This document shows, piece by piece, positions 16,513 to 25,965 of a DNA stretch of 64,000 nucleotides. Both the position numbers and the translations under genes were made by a program. The DNA is taken from positions 1 to 64,000 of the forward strand of contig NZ_SSBL01000024.1 of the NCBI RefSeq assembly GCF_004795105.1. Direction: 5' to 3'. Position 1 is the stretch's first letter; each line of letters opens with the position of its first letter. The notes under the pieces were generated by a model. It worked only from the letters and a program-made list of their open reading frames with translations, ran no database searches and was not told the origin of the DNA. This DNA is from Streptomyces sp. A0642 (GTDB lineage: Bacteria > Actinomycetota > Actinomycetes > Streptomycetales > Streptomycetaceae).

Positions 16513-17682
16513 ATGACCTTCACCCTCGAACCCTCCTACGACGACAACCCCCGCCTTCAGGACCTCATCGTCCGCCTGCGCTCCTACCTGCGTGACGAGC
16601 TCATCCCGTACGAACTCGAGCACGGCATCACCGCCGAGACGAAGCTCGACCGCACCATCCTCGAACACATCTGGAAGCGCAGCGCGGAACTCGGCTTCTA
16701 CGGCATCAGCCTGCCCCCCGAGCTCGGCGGCCAGGGCCTGAGCTTCTCCGAGCTGTGCGCGCTCAAGGAGGAGCTGACCGCCTCAGGAGCCGCCCTCTCC
16801 CACTCCGTCCTCGGCGACATGGGAGGCCCGCTGCGCGTCGGCGCGATCGTCAAGTACGCCACCGAGGAACAGCGGGAGCGCTACCTGATGCCCGTCGTCC
16901 GGGGCGAGCGGGCATGCTGCTTCTCCATCACGGAGGAGGACGCCGGCTCCGACGTGCGCCGGATGACGACCACCGCCACCCCGGACGGCGACACGTACGT
17001 TCTCAACGGCAAGAAGGTGTTCAGCTCCGCCGCCCCGTTCGCGGACTTCGCCATCGTCGTGGCCCGCATGGCCAGCACGGAGGAGGCGTACAGCGCCTTC
17101 CTCGTCGACCTGGACACCCCCGGCTGCCAGGTCCTGGACGGCGAAGTCCCCATGTCCGGACAGCAGATGGAGGGCGACCTGCTCTTCGAGGACTGCCGAA
17201 TCCCGGCCGCCAATCTGCTGGGTGAGATCGGGCAGGGCTTGCGCATCGGCATCGGCCGCATCACCCTCAACCGCCTCCTGCACTGCCCGTCCCTGATCGG
17301 CGCGGCCCGTCGTGCCTGGGACCTGTCCCTGGACTACGCGATGAACCGCGCCGTCTTCGGTCAGCCCCTGCTCGCCCACCAGGCCATTCACCACAAGATC
17401 GCCGAGATGGCCACCGAAATCTACGCCGCGCGCTCGATGGTGATGGCGACGGCGGCGAAGGCCGACCGGGGCGACAACGTCTCCGTCGAGGCGAACATGT
17501 GCAAGCTGTTCACCTCCGAGGCGTGCTTCCGCGTCGCCGACCAGGCCGTCCAGATCCACGGCAAGGCCGGGCTGACCCGGGGTAACGAGGTCGAGCAGAT
17601 CTTCCGCAGCCTGCGGATGTTCCGGATCGTCACCGGAACCACCGAGATCCACAAGAACGCCATCGCCAAGGGTCTGATCTGA
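16513..17682 (+). CDS. Acyl-CoA dehydrogenase family protein with an atypical active site
   Basis: A 389-residue flavoenzyme with the ACAD folds in order: N-terminal helical domain (to about 120), beta domain with CCFSITEEDAGSDVRRM and KKVFSSAAPFADFAIVV, and C-terminal helical domain with RAVFGQPLLAHQAIHHKIAEMA and IHGKAGLTRGNEVEQIFR. In MCAD-type enzymes the catalytic Glu precedes GT near the C terminus (EGTSQ); here that position is Thr (IVTGTTEIHK). The base may lie elsewhere, as in isovaleryl-CoA dehydrogenase, or the enzyme may do different chemistry. It lies 15 bases after the ligase gene and is probably co-transcribed. Confidence 0.87.
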   Translation: MTFTLEPSYDDNPRLQDLIVRLRSYLRDELIPYELEHGITAETKLDRTILEHIWKRSAELGFYGISLPPELGGQGLSFSELCALKEELTASGAALSHSVLGDMGGPLRVGAIVKYATEEQRERYLMPVVRGERACCFSITEEDAGSDVRRMTTTATPDGDTYVLNGKKVFSSAAPFADFAIVVARMASTEEAYSAFLVDLDTPGCQVLDGEVPMSGQQMEGDLLFEDCRIPAANLLGEIGQGLRIGIGRITLNRLLHCPSLIGAARRAWDLSLDYAMNRAVFGQPLLAHQAIHHKIAEMATEIYAARSMVMATAAKADRGDNVSVEANMCKLFTSEACFRVADQAVQIHGKAGLTRGNEVEQIFRSLRMFRIVTGTTEIHKNAIAKGLI

Positions 17683-17710
17683 CCCCACCCCCTTGGTGTC
17701 CCAGGGCGGT

Positions 17711-17742
17711 GCCGCAGACCCTCGCAGGCGGGGGTTTGCGGC
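17711..17742. terminator. Hairpin between acyl-CoA dehydrogenase and MFS genes
   Basis: Arms 17711-17721 and 17732-17742 pair over 11 positions with one G-T wobble around a 10-base loop. It may attenuate transcription between the dehydrogenase and the transporter. Confidence 0.5.
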
Positions 17743-17804
17743 CCCACGGGATCCGCCCCTGTTTGCACGGCCCCCTGCCCCACCCGCACCCGCAGGAGTC
17801 GCCC

Positions 17805-19187
17805 ATGACGCCCAACCCCTTTGCGCGCTCGGCCCGGCGCGAGAACGCCGCCCCCGCACCCGTTGGCCGCAGGGCCTGGCTGATCACGGCCATGATCGTG
17901 ACCTTCATGGTGATCAACTTCGCCGACAAGTCCGTCCTCGGCCTCGCCGCCGTACCGATCATGGAAGAGCTGGACCTCAGCAACAGCACATACGGACTGG
18001 TCTCCAGCTCCTTCTTCTTCCTGTTCAGTCTCTCCGGACTGCTCGTCGGATTCCTCTCCACCCGGATCTCCAGCCGCATCCTGCTCTTCGGCATGACGCT
18101 GCTGTGGGCCGTGGCCCAGCTTCCGGTCCTGGCCGTGGCCTCGATACCCACCCTCATGGCCAGCCGCATCCTGCTGGGCGCCGCTGAGGGACCAGCGGCC
18201 TCGATGTCCATGCACGCCCTGTACAAGTGGTTCCCGCCCGAGCGCCGCGGCCTGCCCTCGGCCCTCCAGATCGGCGGAGCGGCGCTCGGCATGCTCCTCG
18301 CGGCACCCCTGGTCACCTGGCTGATCGAGGGCTTCGGCTGGCGCTCGGCCTACGCCGTCCTCGCCGCGGTCAGCGCGGCATGGGCGCTGGCGTGGTGGCG
18401 GATCGGGCACGACGGACCCTACGGCCACACGCGCGCCGGCTCCGTGGGCGGCCCCGGCCTCAGACTGCCGTACCGCAGGATCCTGCTGACCGGCACCGTC
18501 CTCGGCAGCGTCTCTAGCGCCTTCGGCGCGCAGTGGGCGCTGTCCCTCAGCCACGCCTGGCTGCCCACCTACTTCAGGAACCAGCTAGACATGTCGGCCG
18601 AGACCGCCGCCACCGTCATCAGCGTCATCTCCGGTTTCGGCCTGGTGCTTCTGTTGGCGGTCTCGCCCTTCGTGGACGCGCTGAAATCCCGGGGCGTGAG
18701 CAGTCGTTGGTCCAGCGGGGCGGCACAGGGCATCGCCGTGTGCGTGTCGGGCTGTGCGATGGCGGCGTTCCCGCTCGTCGATGCGTCCGGTCTGCGCCTC
18801 GCCCTGATCGCGCTGGCCTTCGGCGGGACCGCGATCGCCGTCCCCCTGCACTACATGACGACGGCCGAGGTCGTCCCGCCTGCACAGCGCGGCGCCGTCT
18901 TCGGCATCGTCGCCGCCACTGGCACCCTGCCCGGCCTCATCGCGCCATTCCTGACCGGGCACTTCATCGACGCGGCCGACAGCCCGGCCGCCGGCTACAC
19001 CACCGCGTTCCTCACCGCCGCCGCGGTGATGGTCACCGCCGGCGCCCTCGCCCTGACGGCCATCCGGCCGGAGCGCGACGCACACCGCCTCGGCCTGGAG
19101 CACGCCGTGGCGGACACCGGCACTGATCCAGCGGACCCCGCCACACGTGTGGGACCACCGCACGCACGTCATATCGCGGAGCCGTGA
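17805..19187 (+). CDS. MFS transporter (organic-anion/ACS-like)
   Basis: A 460-residue membrane protein with about 12 hydrophobic segments. It begins RRAWLITAMIVTFMVINFADKSVLGLAA and carries the family signature RILLGAAEGPAASMSMHALYKWFPPERRGLPSALQIGG, typical of the anion:cation symporter group. Those import carboxylates such as hexuronates or aromatic acids. ATG 17805 follows GCAGGAG. Its position in the TetR-controlled operon suggests it carries the acid activated by the ligase. The tail after about 430 is Asp/Pro/His-rich. Confidence 0.84.
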   Translation: MTPNPFARSARRENAAPAPVGRRAWLITAMIVTFMVINFADKSVLGLAAVPIMEELDLSNSTYGLVSSSFFFLFSLSGLLVGFLSTRISSRILLFGMTLLWAVAQLPVLAVASIPTLMASRILLGAAEGPAASMSMHALYKWFPPERRGLPSALQIGGAALGMLLAAPLVTWLIEGFGWRSAYAVLAAVSAAWALAWWRIGHDGPYGHTRAGSVGGPGLRLPYRRILLTGTVLGSVSSAFGAQWALSLSHAWLPTYFRNQLDMSAETAATVISVISGFGLVLLLAVSPFVDALKSRGVSSRWSSGAAQGIAVCVSGCAMAAFPLVDASGLRLALIALAFGGTAIAVPLHYMTTAEVVPPAQRGAVFGIVAATGTLPGLIAPFLTGHFIDAADSPAAGYTTAFLTAAAVMVTAGALALTAIRPERDAHRLGLEHAVADTGTDPADPATRVGPPHARHIAEP

Positions 19188-19280
19188 CCTGCGGCGCTGC
19201 AGACCGCCTCACAACGATGGCCAGGCCCCTGTCTCAGAACGGGGCCGTGAGCTGGTTGGCAACTTCGCCGCCGTCACCTT
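19188..19280. other. Short junction between MFS gene and IS remnant
   Basis: No gene is visible. On the minus strand a short stretch ends GEVANQLTAPF before a stop, which may be the tail of a lost gene or element. Similarity to the full IS begins abruptly at about 19281. Confidence 0.35.
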
Positions 19281-19779
19281 CTGGTGTTGCCGCCCGTCAC
19301 GACGAAGGCGAGCGGACGGCCCCGGCCGTCACAAGCCAGGTGGATCGTGCTGGTCAGCCCGCCCCGGGACCGGCCGAGGGCCGGGTCGCGGAGCCCCCTT
19401 TTCGGGCCCCGGCCGCATGCTGGTGGGCCCGGACGACCGTCGAGTCGACCGACACCAGCCAGTCGATGTCGCCCGCCGCATCCGCCTTGGCCCGGGCGGC
19501 CCGCAGCATCCGGTCGAACGTCCCGTCCGCCGCCCACCTGCGAAAACGCCTATGCAGCGTGGCACACGGGCCGTAACGCTCGGGCACATCCCGCCAGGCC
19601 GTCCCGGTCCGGAACTTCCACACGATCCCGTTCAGGACCCGGCGATCGTCCAGCCGCTCCCATCCCCGCAACGACTCGGGCAGCAACGGCCGGAGGAACT
19701 CCCAAGCGGCATCGGACAGCTCATGGCGACGTATCACGACACCATGATCCACCAGCGACGATCATTTGAAGACACTGCC
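19281..19779 (-). pseudogene. Truncated second copy of the IS5-family element
   Basis: The right-hand part of an element closely related to the one at 9161-10049 remains. OrfA is intact (19354-19752, 132 residues, ending GARKGGSATRPSAGPGAG) with the same A-AAA-G slippage site (complement of 19400-19406). OrfB stops after LACDGRGRPLAFVVTGGNT, so the second Asp and the Glu are missing. The terminal repeat (TCAAATG and neighbours, about 19762-19779) and a CTAG (19779-19782) are kept. The remnant cannot transpose alone. It lies against, and reads into, the 3' end of a TetR gene. Confidence 0.82.
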
Positions 19780-20355
19780 TAGTCCTGCGACGAGGACGGC
19801 GACCAGTCTGCGGGCGTCGTAGCGCGCGTCGCTGTCGGCGCCGATGCAGAGGTTCCCGATGCCGCGCATGAGCTGGTACGCGTCGAGGTCGGAACGGATC
19901 TCGCCGGACGCGGTGGCCGCGTCGAGGAGCTCGGTGCACACCGGGAGAAGACGGTCCAGGAAGTAGGTGTGCAGCGTCTCGAAGTCGGCGTTGCCGTTCC
20001 GCAGCGCGGCGGCGAGGCCGTGCTTGGTGACGAGGAAGTCGACGAAGAGGTTCAGCCAGCGCTCCAGTGCGGCATGAGGGGTCGGGCCGGTCGCCAGCAG
20101 GGCCGGGCCGGCCTCGGCGCAGGCGTCGACCTGGTGACGGTAGACGGCGATGATGAGATCCGCTCGCGTCGGGAAGTGGCGGTAGATCGTGGCCGTGCCC
20201 ACGCCCGCCTCGGCCGCGATGTCGCGTACCGGCGCTTCCACGCCCGACGCGACGAAGACCATGGCGGCCGCATCGAGCAGGGTCTCCTTGTTGCGCCGGG
20301 CGTCCGCCCGTTGGGGCGGGGCCGAAGGCCCTGTGCCCGGGTCGCCGTCATGCAT
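19762..20355 (-). CDS. TetR-family repressor whose C terminus ends in IS sequence
   Basis: About 197 residues with a TetR helix-turn-helix (RRNKETLLDAAAMVFVASG, VRDIAAEAGVGTATIYRHFPTRADLI, about residues 20-65) and a ligand domain ending LMRGIGNLCIGADSDARYDARRLVAVLVAGL. The last codons (G-L-G-S-V-F-K-stop) are read from CTAG and the terminal repeat of the adjacent IS remnant, so the natural C terminus was replaced, probably with a loss of only a few residues. ATG 20355 was preferred because upstream in-frame starts overlap or touch operator sequence. It is divergent from the aldo/keto reductase and likely represses it. Confidence 0.83.
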   Translation of the reverse strand: MHDGDPGTGPSAPPQRADARRNKETLLDAAAMVFVASGVEAPVRDIAAEAGVGTATIYRHFPTRADLIIAVYRHQVDACAEAGPALLATGPTPHAALERWLNLFVDFLVTKHGLAAALRNGNADFETLHTYFLDRLLPVCTELLDAATASGEIRSDLDAYQLMRGIGNLCIGADSDARYDARRLVAVLVAGLGSVFK

Positions 20356-20386
20356 CGCGTCACTCTCTCCGTCGCCCATGCTTGCT

Positions 20387-20407
20387 AAACGGGACACCGT
20401 TCCGTAT
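20387..20407. promoter_or_regulatory. TetR operator, copy 1
   Basis: Near-palindrome with arms AAACGGGAC and GTTCCGTAT, close to the regulator start. Together with copy 2 (25 bases away, centre to centre) it forms a tandem operator. Only the sequence symmetry supports this. Confidence 0.62.
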
Positions 20408-20411
20408 CTTC

Positions 20412-20432
20412 AAACGGGACAGCGTTCCGTTT
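20412..20432. promoter_or_regulatory. TetR operator, copy 2
   Basis: Near-palindrome with arms AAACGGGAC and GTTCCGTTT, the more symmetric of the two copies. It lies between the divergent TetR and aldo/keto reductase genes and probably covers both promoters. Confidence 0.65.
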
Positions 20433-20519
20433 CTCATGATGTCAGAGCAGGGGCCGGCAGCCAAGCCATGGCCGCCCCCCGCGCTGTCCCCACTCCACCA
20501 GCAACGGAGGAACATCGTC

Positions 20520-21539
20520 ATGCAGTACCGCACCTTGGGCCGTACCGGTCTGCAGGTCAGCTCCCTCGCGCTCGGCGCGATGAACTTCGGCACGATGGGA
20601 CGCACCACGCAGGACGAGGTCACCGCCCTCGTCGACGCCGCTGTCGAGAGCGGCGTCAACCTCATCGACACCGCCGACGTATACAGCAACGGAGAGTCGG
20701 AAGAGCTGGTGGGCAAGGCCATCGCCGGTCGCCGCGACGACATCGTGCTGGCCACGAAAGCGGGCCTCCCGATGGGCGACGAGCGCAACCACCGGGGCGG
20801 TTCGCGCCGCTGGCTGACCACCGCGCTGGACAACAGCCTGCGCCGTCTCGGTGTCGACCACGTCGATCTCTACCAGATCCACCGGTGGGACCCGCGCACC
20901 GGCGACGAGGAGACGCTGTCGGCGTTGACCGACCTCCAACGTGCCGGGAAGATCCGCTACTTCGGCTCTTCCACGTTCCCCGCCTACCGCATCGTGCAGG
21001 CCCAGTCGGCAGCTCGCGAGCACCACCTGAGCCGCTATGTCACCGAGCAGCCGAGCTACTCGATCCTGCAGCGCGGCATCGAAGGCGACGTGCTGCCCGT
21101 GGCCGAGCAGTACGGGCTCGGCGTGCTGGTGTGGAGCCCGTTGGCATCGGGCTGGCTGTCGGGCGCGATCCGCGAAGGCCGCGAGGTGACCACCAGCCGC
21201 TCCACGTTCATGCCGCAACGCTTCGACACCGCCATCCCCTCCAACCGGGCCAGGCTCGACGCCGTGGAGCAGTTGGCCACCGTCGCGGACGAGGCGGGCC
21301 TGACCCTGATCCAGCTCGCGCTCGGATTCGTGACCGCGCATCCCGCCGTGACCGGCGCGCTCATCGGTCCCCGCACCCTGGACCACCTGCACACACAGCT
21401 CGCCGCCGCCGATACCGTGCTCTCCGCCGACGTGCTGGACGCGATCGACGCGATCGTCGCTCCCGGCACCGACCTGGCCGCGCACGAGAAGAACGACACC
21501 CCGCCCGCGCTGCTCGACCCGGGGCTCCGACGCCGCTGA
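20520..21539 (+). CDS. Aldo/keto reductase
   Basis: A 339-residue (beta/alpha)8 NADPH-dependent oxidoreductase. The tetrad is visible: Asp and Tyr in LIDTADVYSNGESEELVG, Lys in LATKAG, His in LYQIHRWD. LGFVTAHPAVTGALIGPRTLDHL is the cofactor-binding end. ATG 20520 follows GGAGG at nine bases. It is probably the target of the divergent TetR repressor, so induced by some carbonyl compound. Substrate unknown. Confidence 0.9.
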   Translation: MQYRTLGRTGLQVSSLALGAMNFGTMGRTTQDEVTALVDAAVESGVNLIDTADVYSNGESEELVGKAIAGRRDDIVLATKAGLPMGDERNHRGGSRRWLTTALDNSLRRLGVDHVDLYQIHRWDPRTGDEETLSALTDLQRAGKIRYFGSSTFPAYRIVQAQSAAREHHLSRYVTEQPSYSILQRGIEGDVLPVAEQYGLGVLVWSPLASGWLSGAIREGREVTTSRSTFMPQRFDTAIPSNRARLDAVEQLATVADEAGLTLIQLALGFVTAHPAVTGALIGPRTLDHLHTQLAAADTVLSADVLDAIDAIVAPGTDLAAHEKNDTPPALLDPGLRRR

Positions 21540-21648
21540 CACCCCGCCCCGCCGGGCAACGCTCTCTGCCCCAAGGGACCTGGCCCCCTCCCGTACCCCC
21601 CGGGTATACAGGAAAGGTTCGCTCCGCCCAGCCCGGAAGGTCACCCGG

Positions 21649-23448
21649 ATGCGCCCGCACGCCTCCAAGCCCGCCCACGACGGCGTCGAGACCGAGCGTC
21701 CGGCGGCGCGCAAGCCTCCGCAGGCGTCGGAGAGGGAAGGGAGCGCCGCCCCGCACGGGCTGTTCCCGCTTCCCCGGGCGGCGGGGAACGCGGCCCTGGT
21801 CCAGCTGCTGCGGCAGGCGGGCCACCCCGGGGCCGAGGAGGCGCATCAGCGCGAGGGCGGGCAGGTGTCCGGGCCGCCCGCCGCCGCCCACGACGTACAG
21901 CGTTCCGCCGTCCACGACGTGCTGCGCTCCGCCGGGCAGCCCCTGGACAGCGGGACCCGTACGGACATGGAGGCCCGGTTCGGCGCGGATTTCGCCGATG
22001 TACGCGTCCACAGGGACGGCGCGGCCCGCACCTCCGCCGCCGAGATCGGGGCCCGCGCGTACACCTCGGGGAACCACATCGTGCTGGGCGACGGCGGGGG
22101 CGACCGGCACACGCTGGCGCACGAGCTGACCCACGTCATCCAGCAGCGCCAAGGCCCGGTGAGCGGCACCGACAACGGCGGCGGTCTCCGGGTCTCCGAC
22201 CCTTCCGACCGGTTCGAGCGCGAGGCGGAGGCACAGGCGAGGCGCGTCCTGTCCGGCAGTGCCCCGGTTCGTGAAGCGGCGGAGGCGACGACCGCCTCGC
22301 CCGGCTCCGGCGATCCGTCCGTGCAGCGGATGCGCAGCGACAACCCCCACGCCTCCGGCGGCGCGCACAACGGGTGGGAGCTGACCGCGCACCACGTCGT
22401 CGCGCACTCCCAGCTGACCGGGGCACTGGACTCCGTGGACCCCGGGAAGCGGGCGGTCCTGCTGCGCGAAGCCGTTCCCGAAGAGATCACCGACACGATG
22501 CTGGCGAATCTGAAGGTCGAGATTCCGCCGCACATGAACCGGGACGATTTCAGGAAGAGGTTCCGCGCCGCACTGGTCAAGCCGGGCGGGGGCGACAAGG
22601 CCGAGTTCCTGGGGAACAACCTCAACGAGATCCGCTACGCCTTCTACGAGTGGCAGGGCGGCAATCAGTTCCTCGGGCCCAACACCAGCATCCGCGCGGA
22701 ACCGACCGGTCATGGGGAGGACACGGACTACGACGGCCAGGCCTTCTCACCGCTCGGCGACCGGTTCGCGGATCTCATCGCCCTGGGAGACGAGTTGAAG
22801 GCCGCGAACGCGGCCCGGGACAAGAAGAAGCAGACCCGGCTCCTGCACGACATCCTGCGCATCACCGTGAACGCCACCCCGCGCCCGTTCGACGCCTCGG
22901 CCTGGACCGAGGTGACGTCGGTGGGTGAAGTGGACCGGCTGGCCGTCGCATTGGGCCGGGACCACATGCGGGACTACACCTACTTCATGATGCGGATGGA
23001 CGACGTCGCGAAGGGGAGGTACACCGGGATCTCCCAGAACGAGGAGAAGACGAAGTTCTTCTACTTCGGAGAGCCGATCAGCCCCTTGGAGATCAAGGGG
23101 TCGTTCCTCTACATCAAGCTGAACACGGCGCAGGAGACGGTCGTCACGAAGGACAAGGTGGCACTCGCCAAACTCCTGCCCAACGCCCAGGCGGTCGGCG
23201 GGGACGTGGAATTCGATCTGCCCGCGGGCGGAGAGTTCGACAACGGGTCCCTCACCCTGCCCGGGTACGCGGGATCGGTCCCCGCCGAGGAAACCGCGAC
23301 CGGACGGTACCGGGTGAAGAAGAACATCTACCAGAACCGGAAGCTCGATACGGACGCCTCCGGAATGAAACTGTCGGACTACTGCCAGCAGGTCCGCGTC
23401 CCGACCTCCACCTTCCTCCCCCGCGTCGTCGTGGAGGCGCTGGGTTAG
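21649..23448 (+). CDS. DUF4157 protein with HELTH motif and a downstream AHH-type segment (candidate injected effector)
   Basis: A 599-residue protein. Residues 1-95 are a disordered, charged leader. Residues about 88-172 are DUF4157 (FGADFADVRVHRDGAA, AYTSGNHIVLG, TLAHELTHVIQQRQGP; H158, E159, H162 form HExxH). A linker with the PSVQRM motif ends near 229. Residues about 243-365 contain WELTAHHVVAHSQL (H248, H249) followed by LGNNLNEIRYAFYEW, GGNQFLGPNTSIRAEP and HGEDTDYDG, resembling an HNH/AHH-type nuclease core. The C-terminal 230 residues are a beta-rich domain I do not recognise. DUF4157 marks cargo of extracellular contractile injection systems and other delivered toxins. No injection-system genes, immunity gene or signal peptide are adjacent. 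GGAAGG precedes ATG 21649. The nuclease idea is inference. Confidence 0.72.
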   Translation: MRPHASKPAHDGVETERPAARKPPQASEREGSAAPHGLFPLPRAAGNAALVQLLRQAGHPGAEEAHQREGGQVSGPPAAAHDVQRSAVHDVLRSAGQPLDSGTRTDMEARFGADFADVRVHRDGAARTSAAEIGARAYTSGNHIVLGDGGGDRHTLAHELTHVIQQRQGPVSGTDNGGGLRVSDPSDRFEREAEAQARRVLSGSAPVREAAEATTASPGSGDPSVQRMRSDNPHASGGAHNGWELTAHHVVAHSQLTGALDSVDPGKRAVLLREAVPEEITDTMLANLKVEIPPHMNRDDFRKRFRAALVKPGGGDKAEFLGNNLNEIRYAFYEWQGGNQFLGPNTSIRAEPTGHGEDTDYDGQAFSPLGDRFADLIALGDELKAANAARDKKKQTRLLHDILRITVNATPRPFDASAWTEVTSVGEVDRLAVALGRDHMRDYTYFMMRMDDVAKGRYTGISQNEEKTKFFYFGEPISPLEIKGSFLYIKLNTAQETVVTKDKVALAKLLPNAQAVGGDVEFDLPAGGEFDNGSLTLPGYAGSVPAEETATGRYRVKKNIYQNRKLDTDASGMKLSDYCQQVRVPTSTFLPRVVVEALG

Positions 23449-23695
23449 GGGTTCGTGGCCGCGCCGGGCGTCCTGGCGTTCCCGCCGGGGCCGCAGGTGC
23501 GGGTGGAACTCCTGAGGTTCCCGCCGGGGCGGCCGGAGCGGGTGAGCTCCTGACGTTCCCGCTGGGGCCGCAGGTGCGGGTGGAGCGGCATGGGGGCAGA
23601 GGGCCGCCTGACGGTGGGCCGTGCGGCGGCACAGGGGCGGAAGGCCGCCGGACGGTGGGCCGTGCCCGAGCGCGTCACCGTGAGCGCAACGTTCG
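23449..23695. repeat. Degenerate tandem repeats after the DUF4157 gene
   Basis: About three imperfect ~38-40-bp units built on TTCCCGC(C/T)GGGG and GTGCGGGTGGA run from about 23470 to 23590. Two copies of a unit ending CGGTGGGCCGTGC follow (about 23600-23665). No gene was recognised here. An immunity gene for the DUF4157 protein might be expected in this spot but is not seen. Confidence 0.55.
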
Positions 23696-23739
23696 ACGAC
23701 ACCGGCCCCCGGGGACGCATCCCCGGGGGCCGGTGTCGT
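23696..23739. terminator. Terminator of groEL2 (20-bp perfect stem)
   Basis: Perfect arms 23696-23715 and 23720-23739 around a CGCA loop, 34 bases after the leftward groEL stop. It can act in both orientations between the convergent genes. Confidence 0.88.
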
Positions 23740-23773
23740 GAACTGCTGTGCGAGAACTACCGATCCGTCAGGA

Positions 23774-25399
<1,626 letters not shown>

Positions 25400-25525
25400 A
25401 TGAAGTGGTCCTCCCGGACAGGGGTGGATTTCTCCGGACCGAGAGGCGCCCGCGACGGACGGCCTGCGTGTCTGCCGGTTCCTTGCCCCGGAGACCTGCG
25501 GGCCTCACCGGCCCGGTCCAAGTTT

Positions 25526-25552
25526 CTGTCACTCTCACCCAGAGAGTGCTAA
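25526..25552. promoter_or_regulatory. CIRCE element, copy 1 (HrcA operator)
   Basis: CTGTCACTC-N9-GAGTGCTAA; the right arm is perfect and the left degenerate relative to TTAGCACTC. It lies 127 bases upstream of groEL2. HrcA is the known repressor of CIRCE. Confidence 0.82.
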
Positions 25553-25560
25553 GCCAATAA

Positions 25561-25587
25561 TTAGCACTCGACCCCCGAGAGTGCAAG
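25561..25587. promoter_or_regulatory. CIRCE element, copy 2 (HrcA operator)
   Basis: TTAGCACTC-N9-GAGTGCAAG; the left arm is perfect. It begins eight bases after copy 1, so the two perfect inner arms face each other across TTAGCACTC and GAGTGCTAA. Dual CIRCE suggests tight heat-shock control. Confidence 0.85.
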
Positions 25588-25680
25588 CGTCGCCCTCGGA
25601 GTGTGGACAGCGGCCGAGCGGGACGCGCAAGCACCCGCGGACACGAGCACGCCCCCGCCGCGGCGCCCCCGGGACGCAGG

Positions 25681-25711
25681 AAGGGTCCGTACCCCAGGGG
25701 TACGGACCCTT
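25681..25711. terminator. Terminator downstream of the cold-shock gene
   Basis: Arms 25681-25694 and 25698-25711 pair almost perfectly with a tiny loop, and the sequence ends CCCTT. It lies after the leftward cold-shock gene and before the groEL2 promoter, insulating groEL2. Confidence 0.78.
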
Positions 25712-25758
25712 CGTGCGTGAGTAGTGACGTCGGCCGGCTGTGCGGCGGCTGGCCGGGC

Positions 25759-25965
25759 TCAGCCGACGGCGAGCTTGACCATGTCGGCCTGGGGCCCCTT
25801 CTGGCCCTGCGAGATCTCGAATTCAACTCGCTGACCCTCTTCGAGGGTGCGGTATCCGTCCATCTGGATCGCGCTGTAGTGGACGAAAACATCCGCACCA
25901 CCGTCGACCGCGATGAAGCCGTACCCCTTCTCCGCGTTGAACCACTTGACGGTGCCCTGAGCCAT
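25759..25965 (-). CDS. Cold-shock protein (CspA family)
   Basis: A 68-residue OB-fold RNA/ssDNA chaperone. RNP1 (KGYGFI) and RNP2 (VFVHYSAI) are present, and the start MAQGTVKWFNAEKG is standard. ATG 25965 was chosen over an upstream in-frame ATG because the family begins there. Single gene with its own terminator. The 500-base upstream region is gene-free and could form a structured leader. Confidence 0.96.
   Translation of the reverse strand: MAQGTVKWFNAEKGYGFIAVDGGADVFVHYSAIQMDGYRTLEEGQRVEFEISQGQKGPQADMVKLAVG

Noticed and set aside
21649..23448. DUF4157 protein as a secreted protease
   Set aside because: HELTH alone could suggest a peptidase, but there is no signal peptide and no third zinc ligand in the usual place, and the domain family is better known as a cargo marker.
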